Origin: Dolichospermum flos-aquae CCAP 1403/13F
GTDB lineage: Bacteria; Cyanobacteriota; Cyanobacteriia; Cyanobacteriales; Nostocaceae
NCBI RefSeq assembly: GCF_012516395.1
Contig: NZ_CP051206.1
Span: 3,578,501-3,642,500, forward strand
Direction of reading: 5' to 3'
Length of the DNA: 64,000 nt
Shown piece after piece: positions 36,127-44,729 of the stretch; within the stretch, counting starts at the first letter, position 1; every line of letters begins with the position of its first letter. Under the pieces are notes generated by a model. It did no database searches, was not told where the DNA came from, and was given only the letters and a program-made list of their open reading frames with translations. Made by a program: the position numbers and the translations under genes.

Positions 36127-37146
36127 TTACGCCGCTGGGGCTGCTGTTGCTGCTGTTTTGGGGTTATATTTCAGTAAAACACCGCGATCGCCAATTATAA
36201 AACCTTGATCAGGGCTAAAAAATACAATTTTGTAAAGATTAGCTGCAACTGTCTCCACATCACGGTCTTTTTCCCAAGTTTTACCACCATCGGTGCTGCG
36301 AAGTAAATTACCGCTACCACCACCGATCCAAATTTCATCGGGTGTGCGATAAGCTAAATCGAGTAAACCCCAACTCGTGGATAACTCTGGATATTCTACC
36401 TCTAACCACTCTTCCGGTTTAGTAGGATCACTAAACTGAACTTGGCCACCTCGTGCTAACAACCACAATTGTCCATCGTTAGTAAAACCCATATTTTCTA
36501 AGCGACGGGAACTATTGCGGTTATGGGGTTGCCAAGCATTTTGTCCAGGTTCCCAAGTGGAGTAAAAACTGCCTTTAGCAGAAACAGCGATATACTTACC
36601 ATCAGGCGATCGCTCCAGAGTCCGCACCACACCAACGGCCGCGTCTAAATTAGCTTTCCAATTTTGACCACCATCTGTGGTTTGATAAATCGCTCCGATG
36701 TCGGTAGCCATTTCCGCTGTATTCTGAGCTATTGCTGTAATGGCAATGGGGCTGCCGGGTAACTTTTCGCTTAAAGCAATCCGTGACCAAGACTTACCCT
36801 CATCAGTAGTATGGAGCAATAAAGAAGGTTCTCCAGCAATCCAACCTTCCTGACCAGAAAAACTAACGGAGTTAAAACGATATCTGGGATCATCCAACTC
36901 TAATTTTAGCGGTTGCCAAGTATCACCACCATCTTTAGTTTCTAAAAGAGTGGCATTACCACCCACCAAGTAACCATGCTGAGAGTTATTGGCAAAGCTA
37001 ATATCTAACAACTTCGACTTTGTCGGGACATTAATCACCTGCCAAGGATTGTTGCTTATAGAAGGAACACTACTACACCCTATACAGGCGATAACTACTA
37101 TTAACGCGGCAACAAAACTTTGCCACTTTTTCAAAATTGATTGCAT
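36127..37146 (-). CDS. ycf48: Photosystem II assembly factor Ycf48 (HCF136)
   Basis: A 339-residue lumenal seven-bladed beta-propeller that binds precursor D1 during photosystem II assembly and repair. The signal peptide ends in the lipobox IACIGC, so it is probably membrane-anchored. Propeller repeats with TxDGGxTW-type blade motifs are seen: ETKDGGDTWQ, HTTDEGKSWS, QTTDGGQNWK and RSTDGGKTWE. Length is standard. It lies between rubA and psbE on one strand, a context that fits its job. Confidence 0.95.
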   Translation of the reverse strand: MQSILKKWQSFVAALIVVIACIGCSSVPSISNNPWQVINVPTKSKLLDISFANNSQHGYLVGGNATLLETKDGGDTWQPLKLELDDPRYRFNSVSFSGQEGWIAGEPSLLLHTTDEGKSWSRIALSEKLPGSPIAITAIAQNTAEMATDIGAIYQTTDGGQNWKANLDAAVGVVRTLERSPDGKYIAVSAKGSFYSTWEPGQNAWQPHNRNSSRRLENMGFTNDGQLWLLARGGQVQFSDPTKPEEWLEVEYPELSTSWGLLDLAYRTPDEIWIGGGSGNLLRSTDGGKTWEKDRDVETVAANLYKIVFFSPDQGFIIGDRGVLLKYNPKTAATAAPAA

Positions 37147-37220
37147 CAGTATTACTGAGGGTTTCCAGTGGAGGTTTAATGAGATTTTCGCCGAATTGCG
37201 GTAAATAAAGATAGCGGTTT

Positions 37221-37565
37221 TTAATCTAGTCCGTAAAGACTAATAAAAAACAAGAAGCCAAGAGCCAAAGCCCCAAAAATCAAAATGTTCTTTTGAGTTG
37301 GTGTCAGGGTATTCACACCCAAACCGTAACCTAAGTTTTCCTTGAAACCAGAGGCAGTACCCGCTGGTCCAATATTCGCAAAAACAGTTTTCTTAGCTAC
37401 ACAAACTGGACAACGCCAATTTGTAGGTAGTTCGGCAAAAAGTGTTCCTGGGGGGACATCACTCTTGTCGTCTCCCTTCTCAGGTTCATAAACGTAACCG
37501 CAAGAGCGACACTCATAACGGTCTAACACTGGAGTTTCCATAGCTTGTTCAGCTTGTTCACTCAT
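37221..37565 (-). CDS. rubA: Membrane-anchored rubredoxin RubA
   Basis: A 114-residue protein with a rubredoxin domain (residues about 15-65) and a C-terminal membrane helix (ILIFGALALGFLFFISLYG). The four iron-binding cysteines are in CRSCGY and CPVC. RubA supports early photosystem II assembly in cyanobacteria and algae. It heads the run rubA-ycf48-psbE-F-L-J, separated from ycf48 by about 75 nt. Confidence 0.95.
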   Translation of the reverse strand: MSEQAEQAMETPVLDRYECRSCGYVYEPEKGDDKSDVPPGTLFAELPTNWRCPVCVAKKTVFANIGPAGTASGFKENLGYGLGVNTLTPTQKNILIFGALALGFLFFISLYGLD

Positions 37566-37895
37566 AGCTCGTAGTCTCGCAGAGGGGAATTTAAATATAC
37601 GTTACAAATTATGACATAATTGCTGGACTTTTCTATCAACTCCCGGTTCGCTCATTTTTTTTGGAGTTCGAGAAATTGTCGAAAAACAGAAAATCTAGGT
37701 TGAGTAATGGTTTTATTGATTTCCGTTCTATAAAACTTACCCAAAATTATCAAGGTCTAGATACATCTGGACACCGATAATTTTGGCGTTTACTTCCTGT
37801 TTCATAAGAATACCCGGTAAGTGGGAAACGAGCGCGTCCTTAGACCTGAGAGGGAAGCGGCGCGAGCGGTTTTAACCGCTGCGGTATTTTCTGTA
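37566..37895. other. Intergenic: rubA upstream and IS605 left end
   Basis: 330 bases. The first part is the promoter area of rubA. From 37812 the left end of the IS605 element begins with ACCCGGTAAG and contains the hairpin AGCGGTTTTAACCGCT (37865-37880). Confidence 0.6.
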
Positions 37896-38297
37896 TTATC
37901 CGTGATGCGGATCTTCAATATATTTTCTCACAGCTTCGCTACTAACGTTCCCTGCTGTACTTACAAAATAACTACTTGTCCAAAGAGACGGTAGTTTTTT
38001 TAATTGGGGAAATTCTTTTCTCAGGTAGCAACTAGAACGCCCTTTAAATGCCTTGATAACTAAATGTGGGGTGTCTGTAGGCTTGACGCTAATAAATAAA
38101 TGGATATGGTCTGGAGCTACTTCTAAGGCTAAAATATCCCAACCTTTTTCTATGGCCAGTTCAGCAAAAATCTGTCTCGTTCTTGTTGCTATCTCCCCTA
38201 CTAAAACCTTCTTCCTGCGCTTAGGAATAAATACAAAGTGGTAATTAACCAAGAATTTAACGTGGTTATGGGTTTTGTAGTCTTCTTGCGTTAACAT
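37896..38297 (-). CDS. tnpA: IS200/IS605 transposase TnpA
   Basis: A 133-residue Y1 HUH transposase. The HUH motif is in PDHIHLFISV and the catalytic tyrosine in EAVRKYIEDP near residue 126. The start is MLTQEDYKTHNHVKF and the length fits the family. It cleaves and joins single-stranded ends at hairpins. It is divergent from tnpB with about 110 nt between starts. Confidence 0.93.
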   Translation of the reverse strand: MLTQEDYKTHNHVKFLVNYHFVFIPKRRKKVLVGEIATRTRQIFAELAIEKGWDILALEVAPDHIHLFISVKPTDTPHLVIKAFKGRSSCYLRKEFPQLKKLPSLWTSSYFVSTAGNVSSEAVRKYIEDPHHG

Positions 38298-38406
38298 ATT
38301 TTTGTGTTGTTTTCTCTATACCTATTGACAATCCTAGTTTAATCAATTATTCTTGAGAAGTCAACTTTCATTACATCGTAAATTGGTGGTAAAAAATAAA
38401 AAGTCA

Positions 38407-39708
38407 ATGGGAGTACAACAGGTTTTGTTGTCTCCCGACAATGAAATAAAGGCAATATTAGAATATCTTTGTCAACAGTCGGGTAAGCTCTATAACAGTG
38501 GTGTTTATTTGGCTAGACAAACATTTTTTAAAACTGGGAAGTTGTTGACGGGTAAGTTTGATTTAGCTTATGAACCTTCAGTAGCTAAAACTATGGTCGC
38601 TCAATCAATGCCATCTACACCCGCACAGCAAACTTTATTGTCTGTGATTGAGGCTTTTAAATCTTTTAAAGGATTACGCTCTTTATTCCTCAACGGACAA
38701 TTACACTTTAAGCCTAAAGCTCCCGGCTATTTAACAGGTTCTAAACTTTTCAAAGTTGCCTATCCTAATAGCGGTGGACAAAAACCAACTCTAATTAATG
38801 GACAACTTAGATTTTCGTTAGGACTAACAGTTAAAAGATGGTTTGGAATTTCTGAATTTTTCCTACCAATGCCGTCAAACATAGATATCGCTCATGTTAA
38901 AGAGTTTACTATTCTACCTAAAAACGGTGCTTTTTATTTAGAGATGTCTTATGAAGTTGAGAAGCAAAACCACGTTTTAGACATCAATCAGGCATTATCT
39001 ATTGACCTGGGAACGGCTGATAATTTAGCGGCTTGTGTTGATACATTGGGTAATTCCCTATTGATTGATGCCCGTGCAATGAAGTCAATGAACCAGTTGT
39101 GGAATAAAAAAGTATCAACACGAAAAGAAGGAAAACCGGAGGCTTGTTGGGATAATTGGTTAGACCGTGTGACCCGTAAACGTAACCACCAAATGCGTGA
39201 CGGCATTAATAAAGCTGCAAAATTAATTATTGATCATTGCTTAAAATCCGGCATTGGTACATTAGTAATCGGCTGGAATGATGGTTTTAAATCTAACGCT
39301 AACATGGGGAGAATTAATAATCAAAAGTTTGTCCAAATGCCGTTAGGTAAACTCAAGGATAGGTTAAAACAACTATGCGATTTACACGGTATTAGATTTC
39401 AAGAAACCGAAGAGGCGTATACTTCAATTGCTAGTTTTCTAGATGGAGACTCCCTACCCGTTTATGGTCAAAAACCAGACGGGTGGAAAGCGTCAGGAAG
39501 ACGAATTGAGCGGGGATTGTATAAGTCGGGTAATGGTTCAATGATAAATGCAGACTTGAACGGCGCAGCTAACATTCTGCGAAAAGTAGCCAGCAATTTA
39601 GGCATAGACCTAAGCTCACTGGGTAGACGGGTCTTGACGACCGTAGCGAGAACTAGACTTTGGGCGTTACCTAAGTTTACTCTGTCCGCAGAATCTCAGT
39701 CCCTTTAG
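38407..39708 (+). CDS. tnpB: TnpB-type RNA-guided nuclease, zinc-ribbon-less variant
   Basis: An about 433-residue TnpB. RuvC-like motif I aspartate is Asp200 in SIDLGTADNLAA, and the final RuvC aspartate is Asp383 in NADLNGAANILRKV. In the canonical motif II position the sequence is VIGWNDGFKSNANMG, with no glutamate; instead Glu333, Glu335 and Glu336 precede AYTS. The four zinc-binding cysteines of typical TnpB are absent; the segment reads YTSIASFLDGD. ATG at 38407 is preferred over a TTG at 38353. The stop lies inside the right-end hairpin, so the 3' coding end would overlap the guide RNA. Confidence 0.88.
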   Translation: MGVQQVLLSPDNEIKAILEYLCQQSGKLYNSGVYLARQTFFKTGKLLTGKFDLAYEPSVAKTMVAQSMPSTPAQQTLLSVIEAFKSFKGLRSLFLNGQLHFKPKAPGYLTGSKLFKVAYPNSGGQKPTLINGQLRFSLGLTVKRWFGISEFFLPMPSNIDIAHVKEFTILPKNGAFYLEMSYEVEKQNHVLDINQALSIDLGTADNLAACVDTLGNSLLIDARAMKSMNQLWNKKVSTRKEGKPEACWDNWLDRVTRKRNHQMRDGINKAAKLIIDHCLKSGIGTLVIGWNDGFKSNANMGRINNQKFVQMPLGKLKDRLKQLCDLHGIRFQETEEAYTSIASFLDGDSLPVYGQKPDGWKASGRRIERGLYKSGNGSMINADLNGAANILRKVASNLGIDLSSLGRRVLTTVARTRLWALPKFTLSAESQSL

Positions 39709-39723
39709 GGCTGAGAGTGTCAA
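39695..39723 (+). ncRNA. Right-end hairpin, likely part of omega-RNA
   Basis: CTCAGTCCC and GGGCTGAG form a hairpin that overlaps the tnpB stop and is followed by AGTGTCAA at the element edge. TnpB guide RNAs of this family are transcribed through this end, with the guide taken from flanking DNA. The function is inferred from the family. Confidence 0.45.
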
Positions 39724-39856
39724 TGAATTTTCCACATTTGCCATTTTTTACGGTTGCTGTGTCAAAATCAACTTATACATGAAGAAGTGCTAAAACTATA
39801 TAAATTACAACTGCAAACTTGATTATGAGCGTCTTAATACCTCAGAAAATTTGATT

Positions 39857-40819
39857 ATGAAAGAAGTCACTGCCAATTATGATGAATCATGGAAAGAAGC
39901 ACTAAACGAGTATTTTGAAAGCTTCTTAATCTTCTTTTTTCCTGAAGTCCATCAATTAATTGATTGGACACAAACTCCTCGTTCTCTTGATAAAGAACTA
40001 CAGGAAATCACGGCTTCATCAGCCACAGAAAAACGTATTGCTGATAAACTTTATCAAGTTTGGTTACTGGACAAACGAGTGATTTGGATATTGATTCACA
40101 TTGAAATTCAAAGTCAATATGAAGTAGATTTTGGTGAACGGATGTATGTTTATAATTATCGTTCCTTTGATCTGTATCACAAACCTGTGGTTAGTCTAGC
40201 TGTTTTAGGTGATGAAAGTAATAAATGGCGACCTAATACTTATAGTTATGCCATTGGCGGGTGTGAAGTTAGTCTTAAATTTCCCATTGCTAAACTGCTT
40301 GACTATGAATCGCGTTGGCAAGAATTAGAAACTAATACCAATCCCTTTGCTATCATAGTAATGGCACATTTAAAAACCAAAGCAACTACTGGGAATTTAT
40401 CAGAACGGGAGCAATGGAAATGGACATTAGTTCGCGGACTTTATGAGCGAGGATTAAATAAAGAGCAAATTGTGAAACTCTTTAAAATCATTGACATGAT
40501 GATGACATTACCTGAGCAATTACAGCAAAAGTTAGTGAAGAAAATTAACAGTTTTGAGGAGGAAAGAAAAATGCCTTTTATCAGTCCTACAGAACAAATG
40601 GCAATAGAACGCGGTAAGGAGATTGGTGCTTTACAAAACGCTCGTAATTACATCACAACTGTTTTACAAGCTCGACTAGGTGAGGTTTCTTTAGAGATTA
40701 TAGTATCTCTATCTCTGATTTCTAATCTATCTATTTTGGATGAAATGCTGAAACTGTCTATAACAGTTAATTCTTTAGATGATTTTAAACAGGCTTTAGA
40801 ATCAGCAACATTGACATAA
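39857..40819 (+). CDS. Rpn-like PD-(D/E)XK nuclease family protein, copy 1
   Basis: A 320-residue protein of the transposase-like nuclease group (Rpn/DUF4351-type, cyanobacterial). Core blocks are DESWKEALNEYFESFLIFFF, KRIADKLYQVWLLD and the nuclease motif ILIHIEIQSQYE with Glu and Gln, then YRSFDLYHKPVVSLAVL. The C-terminal region is helical (KEIGALQNARNYI). ATG at 39857 is chosen since copy 2 starts at the same codon; a longer frame starts at 39851. Copy 2 lies 150 nt downstream. The activity is inferred from the fold only. Confidence 0.85.
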   Translation: MKEVTANYDESWKEALNEYFESFLIFFFPEVHQLIDWTQTPRSLDKELQEITASSATEKRIADKLYQVWLLDKRVIWILIHIEIQSQYEVDFGERMYVYNYRSFDLYHKPVVSLAVLGDESNKWRPNTYSYAIGGCEVSLKFPIAKLLDYESRWQELETNTNPFAIIVMAHLKTKATTGNLSEREQWKWTLVRGLYERGLNKEQIVKLFKIIDMMMTLPEQLQQKLVKKINSFEEERKMPFISPTEQMAIERGKEIGALQNARNYITTVLQARLGEVSLEIIVSLSLISNLSILDEMLKLSITVNSLDDFKQALESATLT

Positions 40820-40969
40820 TTAATATTCCTGGCCAATTATATTCGCCCTTTTATACTAAAAATGGCTGAATTGTTGGATTTTCTAGGTAAGGGTTTAGCT
40901 CATGCTTTACCCTTAAACATTTGTTTTTTTTGTGGAGTTATGTAGATAAAAAATCTTTAAATCTTTGTT

Positions 40970-41980
40970 ATGAAAGAAGTCACTGCCAATTATGATGAAT
41001 CATGGAAAGAAGCACTAAACGAGTATTTTGAAAGCTTCTTAATCTTCTTTTTTCCTGAAGTCCATCAATTAATTGATTGGACACAAACTCCTCGTTCTCT
41101 TGATAAAGAACTACAGGAAATCACGGCTTCATCAGCCACAGAAAAACGTATTGCTGATAAACTTTATCAAGTTTGGTTACTGGATAAACGAGTGATTTGG
41201 ATATTGATTCACATTGAAATTCAAAGTCAATATGAAGTAGATTTTGGTGAACGGATGTATGTTTATAATTATCGTTCCTTTGATCTGTATCACAAACCTG
41301 TGGTTAGTCTAGCTGTTTTAGGTGATGAAAGTAATAAATGGCGACCTAATACTTATAGTTATGCCATTGGCGGGTGTGAAGTTAGTCTTAAATTTCCCAT
41401 TGCTAAACTGCTTGACTATGAATCGCGTTGGCAAGAATTAGAAACTAATACCAATCCCTTTGCTATCATAGTAATGGCACATTTAAAAACCAAAGCAACT
41501 ACTGGGAATTTATCAGAACGGGAGCAATGGAAATGGACATTAGTTCGCGGACTTTATGAGCGAGGATTAAATAAAGAGCAAATTGTGAAACTCTTTAAAA
41601 TCATTGACATGATGATGACATTACCTGAGCAATTACAGCAAAAGTTAGTCAAGAAAATTAACAGTTTTGAGGAGGAAAGAAAAATGCCTTTTATCAGTCC
41701 TACAGAACAAATGGCAATAGAACGCGGTAAGGAGATTGGTAAGGAGATTGGTAAGGAAATTGGTAAGGAGATTGGTAAAGAGATTGGTGCATTACAAAAT
41801 GCTCGTAATTACATCAAAACTGTTTTACAAGCTCGATTGGGTGAGGTTTCTTTAGAGATTACAGCATCACTGGCTCAGATTTCTAATCTATCTATTTTGG
41901 ATGAAATGCTGAAACTGGCTGTAACAGTTAATTCTTTAAATGATTTTAAACAGGCTTTAGAATCAGCAACATTGACATAA
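40970..41980 (+). CDS. Rpn-like PD-(D/E)XK nuclease family protein, copy 2
   Basis: A 336-residue near-twin of the upstream gene. About the first 750 nt differ by only about two bases (for example GAC to GAT in WLLDKR), while the last 150 nt differ more. It carries five tandem GKEI units (41726-41785) where copy 1 has one, which accounts for exactly 16 extra residues. The stop and the next few bases match copy 1 again. Tandem duplication with expansion of a 12-bp repeat is clear. Confidence 0.85.
   Translation: MKEVTANYDESWKEALNEYFESFLIFFFPEVHQLIDWTQTPRSLDKELQEITASSATEKRIADKLYQVWLLDKRVIWILIHIEIQSQYEVDFGERMYVYNYRSFDLYHKPVVSLAVLGDESNKWRPNTYSYAIGGCEVSLKFPIAKLLDYESRWQELETNTNPFAIIVMAHLKTKATTGNLSEREQWKWTLVRGLYERGLNKEQIVKLFKIIDMMMTLPEQLQQKLVKKINSFEEERKMPFISPTEQMAIERGKEIGKEIGKEIGKEIGKEIGALQNARNYIKTVLQARLGEVSLEITASLAQISNLSILDEMLKLAVTVNSLNDFKQALESATLT
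41726..41785. repeat. Five 12-bp GGTAAGGAGATT units
   Basis: Five head-to-tail 12-mers encoding GKEI, two of them with single-base changes. Copy 1 has a single unit at 40613-40624. Confidence 0.95.
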
Positions 41981-42214
41981 TTAATAGTTAAACGGGCGGT
42001 TTCTAACCGCGTCTACACAGGCAAAAGCCACACTATGGCTAACGCCACGCTACGCTATCGGCAAGCTCAGTGACCGCCTACGTGGGTTTCAAATCCTTGA
42101 TTTTTCGTTAGTCCGCGCAGGCGGACTTTGTCTGTGTAGCCGTGACTTCTAGTCGCCGGGGCTTAAATTGACTCGCCGTAGGCATCATATATATTTAAAG
42201 TTTTCTGTCCTCTA

Positions 42215-42379
42215 AGAGGTTGTTTGAAAAGTATTAGATGAAACCGATAATCTCCAGAAACCTAACCCCCCTTCCCCCCTTCCCTACAAGGGAATGGGGG
42301 TTTCAAAGCCTCTCCCCGCGTCGGGGAGAGGTTTGGAGAGGGGTTTATTTATACATTAAAAACTTTTCAAACATCCTCT
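42215..42379. mobile_element. 165-bp MITE-like element
   Basis: AGAGGTTGTTTGAAAAGT at 42215-42232 and ACTTTTCAAACATCCTCT at 42362-42379 are 18-nt inverted ends with one mismatch. The interior holds runs of C and the hairpin CCTCTCCCCGCGTCGGGGAGAGG (shown here by its ends CCTCTCCCC and GGGGAGAGG). No coding capacity. TCTA on the left and CTA on the right might be target remains. Confidence 0.7.
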
Positions 42380-42529
42380 AAGTCCTATGTGGTAAAACCC
42401 CGAAATATCCTACTCAGGTGAGATTTTTTGGGAAAGAAATAAATATCTAACTTTTGGTGGATGTAAAGGTTTTTTTATACTTAATATTATCGTCTTGGGA
42501 CAATTATTTACAAAAACCAGGTTAATTTT

Positions 42530-42652
42530 ATGACATCTACACTTGCTAACGGTTTGATTGCTGATGAGTTGTACCTTAACCCAGCCCTAAAACAAGTAGG
42601 ACTGTATCTGAAAGATTTTGCAATACTTTGTCCATTTAAAAAAATATCCTAA
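42530..42652 (+). CDS. Possible 40-residue small ORF
   Basis: ATG at 42530 opens a 40-residue frame, MTSTLANGLIADELYLN at the start and CPFKKIS at the end. It has no clear ribosome-binding site, though codon usage is gene-like in the first 30 codons. It may be the 5' remnant of a lost gene or a leader peptide of the RTX gene. Low confidence. Confidence 0.25.
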   Translation: MTSTLANGLIADELYLNPALKQVGLYLKDFAILCPFKKIS

Positions 42653-42673
42653 CTTGTCGCATAGATATAGAGC

Positions 42674-42699
42674 TTGACACTTATCAGTATTTGTGTCAA
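42674..42699. promoter_or_regulatory. TTGACAC / GTGTCAA inverted repeat before the RTX gene
   Basis: 7-nt perfect arms with a 12-nt spacer, about 100 nt before the RTX start. TTGACA at its left could also serve as a -35 box. Operator or promoter role is inferred. Confidence 0.3.
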
Positions 42700-42797
42700 A
42701 CTTGTGCGTGTATAGTCTTTAACTAAAAAGTGTTACAGGTTGTGACACATCCTATCGCCTTCAAACATTATTTTAATACCAATAATTAATTAAATCC

Positions 42798-44729
42798 ATG
42801 AATACTGTACTCAATTCTGCTCTGAAGCTGACCTATAACCAACTCAGCACCTTTGCTGGTTTAGATAATTTCTGGAATCTATTCGATACCGCTTTTGGTA
42901 CACAATACAACCGCAGCGGTGCGGAAATTCTGCGTTTACAGTGGCTATCTGGTGATTTTAGTCAACTTCCCCAAATTGAAATTCTTGATAGTAACATTCT
43001 TGGCGGTGCTAATGGGGCTTATGCCAGTAGTGAAAATAAGATTTATTTATCAGCTAATTTTGTCGTAACTTCTACAGCAGAAACTTTGGTTGGTACGCTG
43101 TTAGAGGAAATTGGGCATTTTGTAGATGCTCATATCAATCTCAGTGATAGTGCTGGAGATGAAGGGGCGATTTTTGCCGCTTTGGTACAGGGTAACAGTC
43201 TGGATACTCAGACTTTACAGGCTTTGAAGGCTGAGGATGATCACGCGACCATTACTGTAAATGGGCAAAATATTCAGGTAGAGCAGCAGAATTTTACAGG
43301 AACTAACGGGAATGATACCATTACAGGAACTTCTGGGGATGACACTATTAGTCCCTTACGAGGACAAGACCAAGTAGATGGTGGAGCAGGAAATGATGTA
43401 TTAATTGTAGATTACTCCAGCAATACCTATACAGGAACATCACCACAAGCTGGGATTTCTAGCAATGTTTATAACAATGGCAATGGTGGTTTTGATGGTT
43501 ATTACTCTGCTTACTACAACACAAGTTATAACTCTGACCAAGTAAGTTTCAGTAATATAGAACGGTTCCAAATTACGGGAACAGGTGCTAACGACACCAT
43601 CGTTACCGGGGATGGTAATGATACGATTAATGGTGGCGCTGGGAATGATGTAATTACCGGGGGAGCAGGCATCAATGTCATTGATGGAGGTGCAGGAATT
43701 GATACCATCACTGATGCCAACTTCAGTTCAGCTACCACAGCTTTAAGCATTGACGATAGTAATACCGCTAAAAACTTTACCTTACCAGATGGTACGACTA
43801 TTACCAACATTGAAAGGTTTACTGGTCTAATAACAGGTAGTGGTAACGATGTTATTAACTTCAGTCAACGGATTAATAAAAGCTTGAATACAGGTAATGG
43901 AGATGACACCATTAATGCCGGGTTAGGACAAAACCAAGTAAATGGAGGAGCAGGGAATGATGTATTAGTTGTAGATTACTCCAGCAATACCTATACAGGA
44001 ACATCACCACAAGCGGGGATTTCTAGCTCGGTTAATAACAATGGCAATGGTGGTTTTAATGGTTATTACTTTGCTTACTACGACACCAATTGGAACACTG
44101 ACCAAGTAAATTTCAGTAATATAGAACGGTTCCAAATTACCGGAACAAGTGCTAATGACAATATCGTTACCGGGGATGGTAATGATACGATTAATGGTGG
44201 CGCTGGGAATGATGTAATTACCGGGGGAGCAGGCATCAATGTCATTGATGGAGGTGCAGGAATTGATACCATCACTGATGCCAACTTCAGTTCAGCTACC
44301 ACAGCTTTAAGCATTGACGATAGTAATACCGCTAAAAACTTTACCTTACCAGATGGTACGACTATTACCAACATTGAAAGGTTTACTGGTCTAATAACAG
44401 GTAGTGGTAACGATGTTATTAACTTCAGTCAACGGATTAATAAAAGCTTGAATACAGGTAATGGAGATGACACCATTAATGCCGGGTTAGGACAAAACCA
44501 AGTAAATGGAGGAGCAGGGAATGATGTATTAGTTGTAGATTACTCCAGCAATACCTATACAGGAACATCACCACAAGCGGGGATTTCTAGCTCGGTTAAT
44601 AACAATGGCAATGGTGGTTTTAATGGTTATTACTTTGCTTACTACGACACCAATTGGAACACTGACCAAGTAAATTTCAGTAATATAGAACAATATAGAA
44701 CGGTTCCAAATTACCGGAACAAGTGCTAA
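42798..44729 (+). pseudogene. RTX-type Ca-binding exoprotein, N-terminal part (frameshifted)
   Basis: The 5' part of a giant secreted protein. Residues about 1-170 form an N-terminal domain with LLEEIGHFVDAHIN, resembling a degenerate zinc-peptidase motif found at the front of many cyanobacterial RTX proteins. Then come glycine/aspartate nonapeptides (GGAGNDVI, GDGNDTI) that bind calcium in secreted RTX proteins, inside 188-residue tandem units. The reading frame is broken by a 10-bp duplication at 44692-44701 and stops at 44729 with YRNKC. Without the duplication the frame runs to 49902. The gene may be inactive, phase-variable or miscalled by assembly of the repeats. Confidence 0.8.

Larger units (their letters stand above)
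37812..39723. mobile_element. IS200/IS605-family insertion sequence
   Basis: About 1.9 kb with divergently transcribed tnpA and tnpB. The left end starts near ACCCGGTAAG and carries a 7-bp-stem hairpin at 37865-37880. The right end has GAATCTCAG, a hairpin (39695-39715) and GTGTCAA at 39717-39723. There are no inverted terminal repeats, as expected of this family, which moves as single strands. Exact cleavage sites were not fixed. Both genes look intact, so it may be active. Confidence 0.85.
41981..42797. other. Repeat-rich region between nuclease pair and RTX gene
   Basis: 817 bases. They contain several short dispersed repeats near 42000-42170 (GCGGTTTCTAACCGC, TGGCTAACGCCACGC, GTCCGCGCAGGCGGAC), the MITE-like element at 42215-42379, a possible 40-residue frame at 42530-42652, and an inverted repeat TTGACAC/GTGTCAA at 42674-42699. 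Confidence 0.55.

Noticed and set aside
42085-42110. TTTCAAATCC motif resembling a tRNA T-loop
   Set aside because: No acceptor or anticodon arm can be drawn around it.
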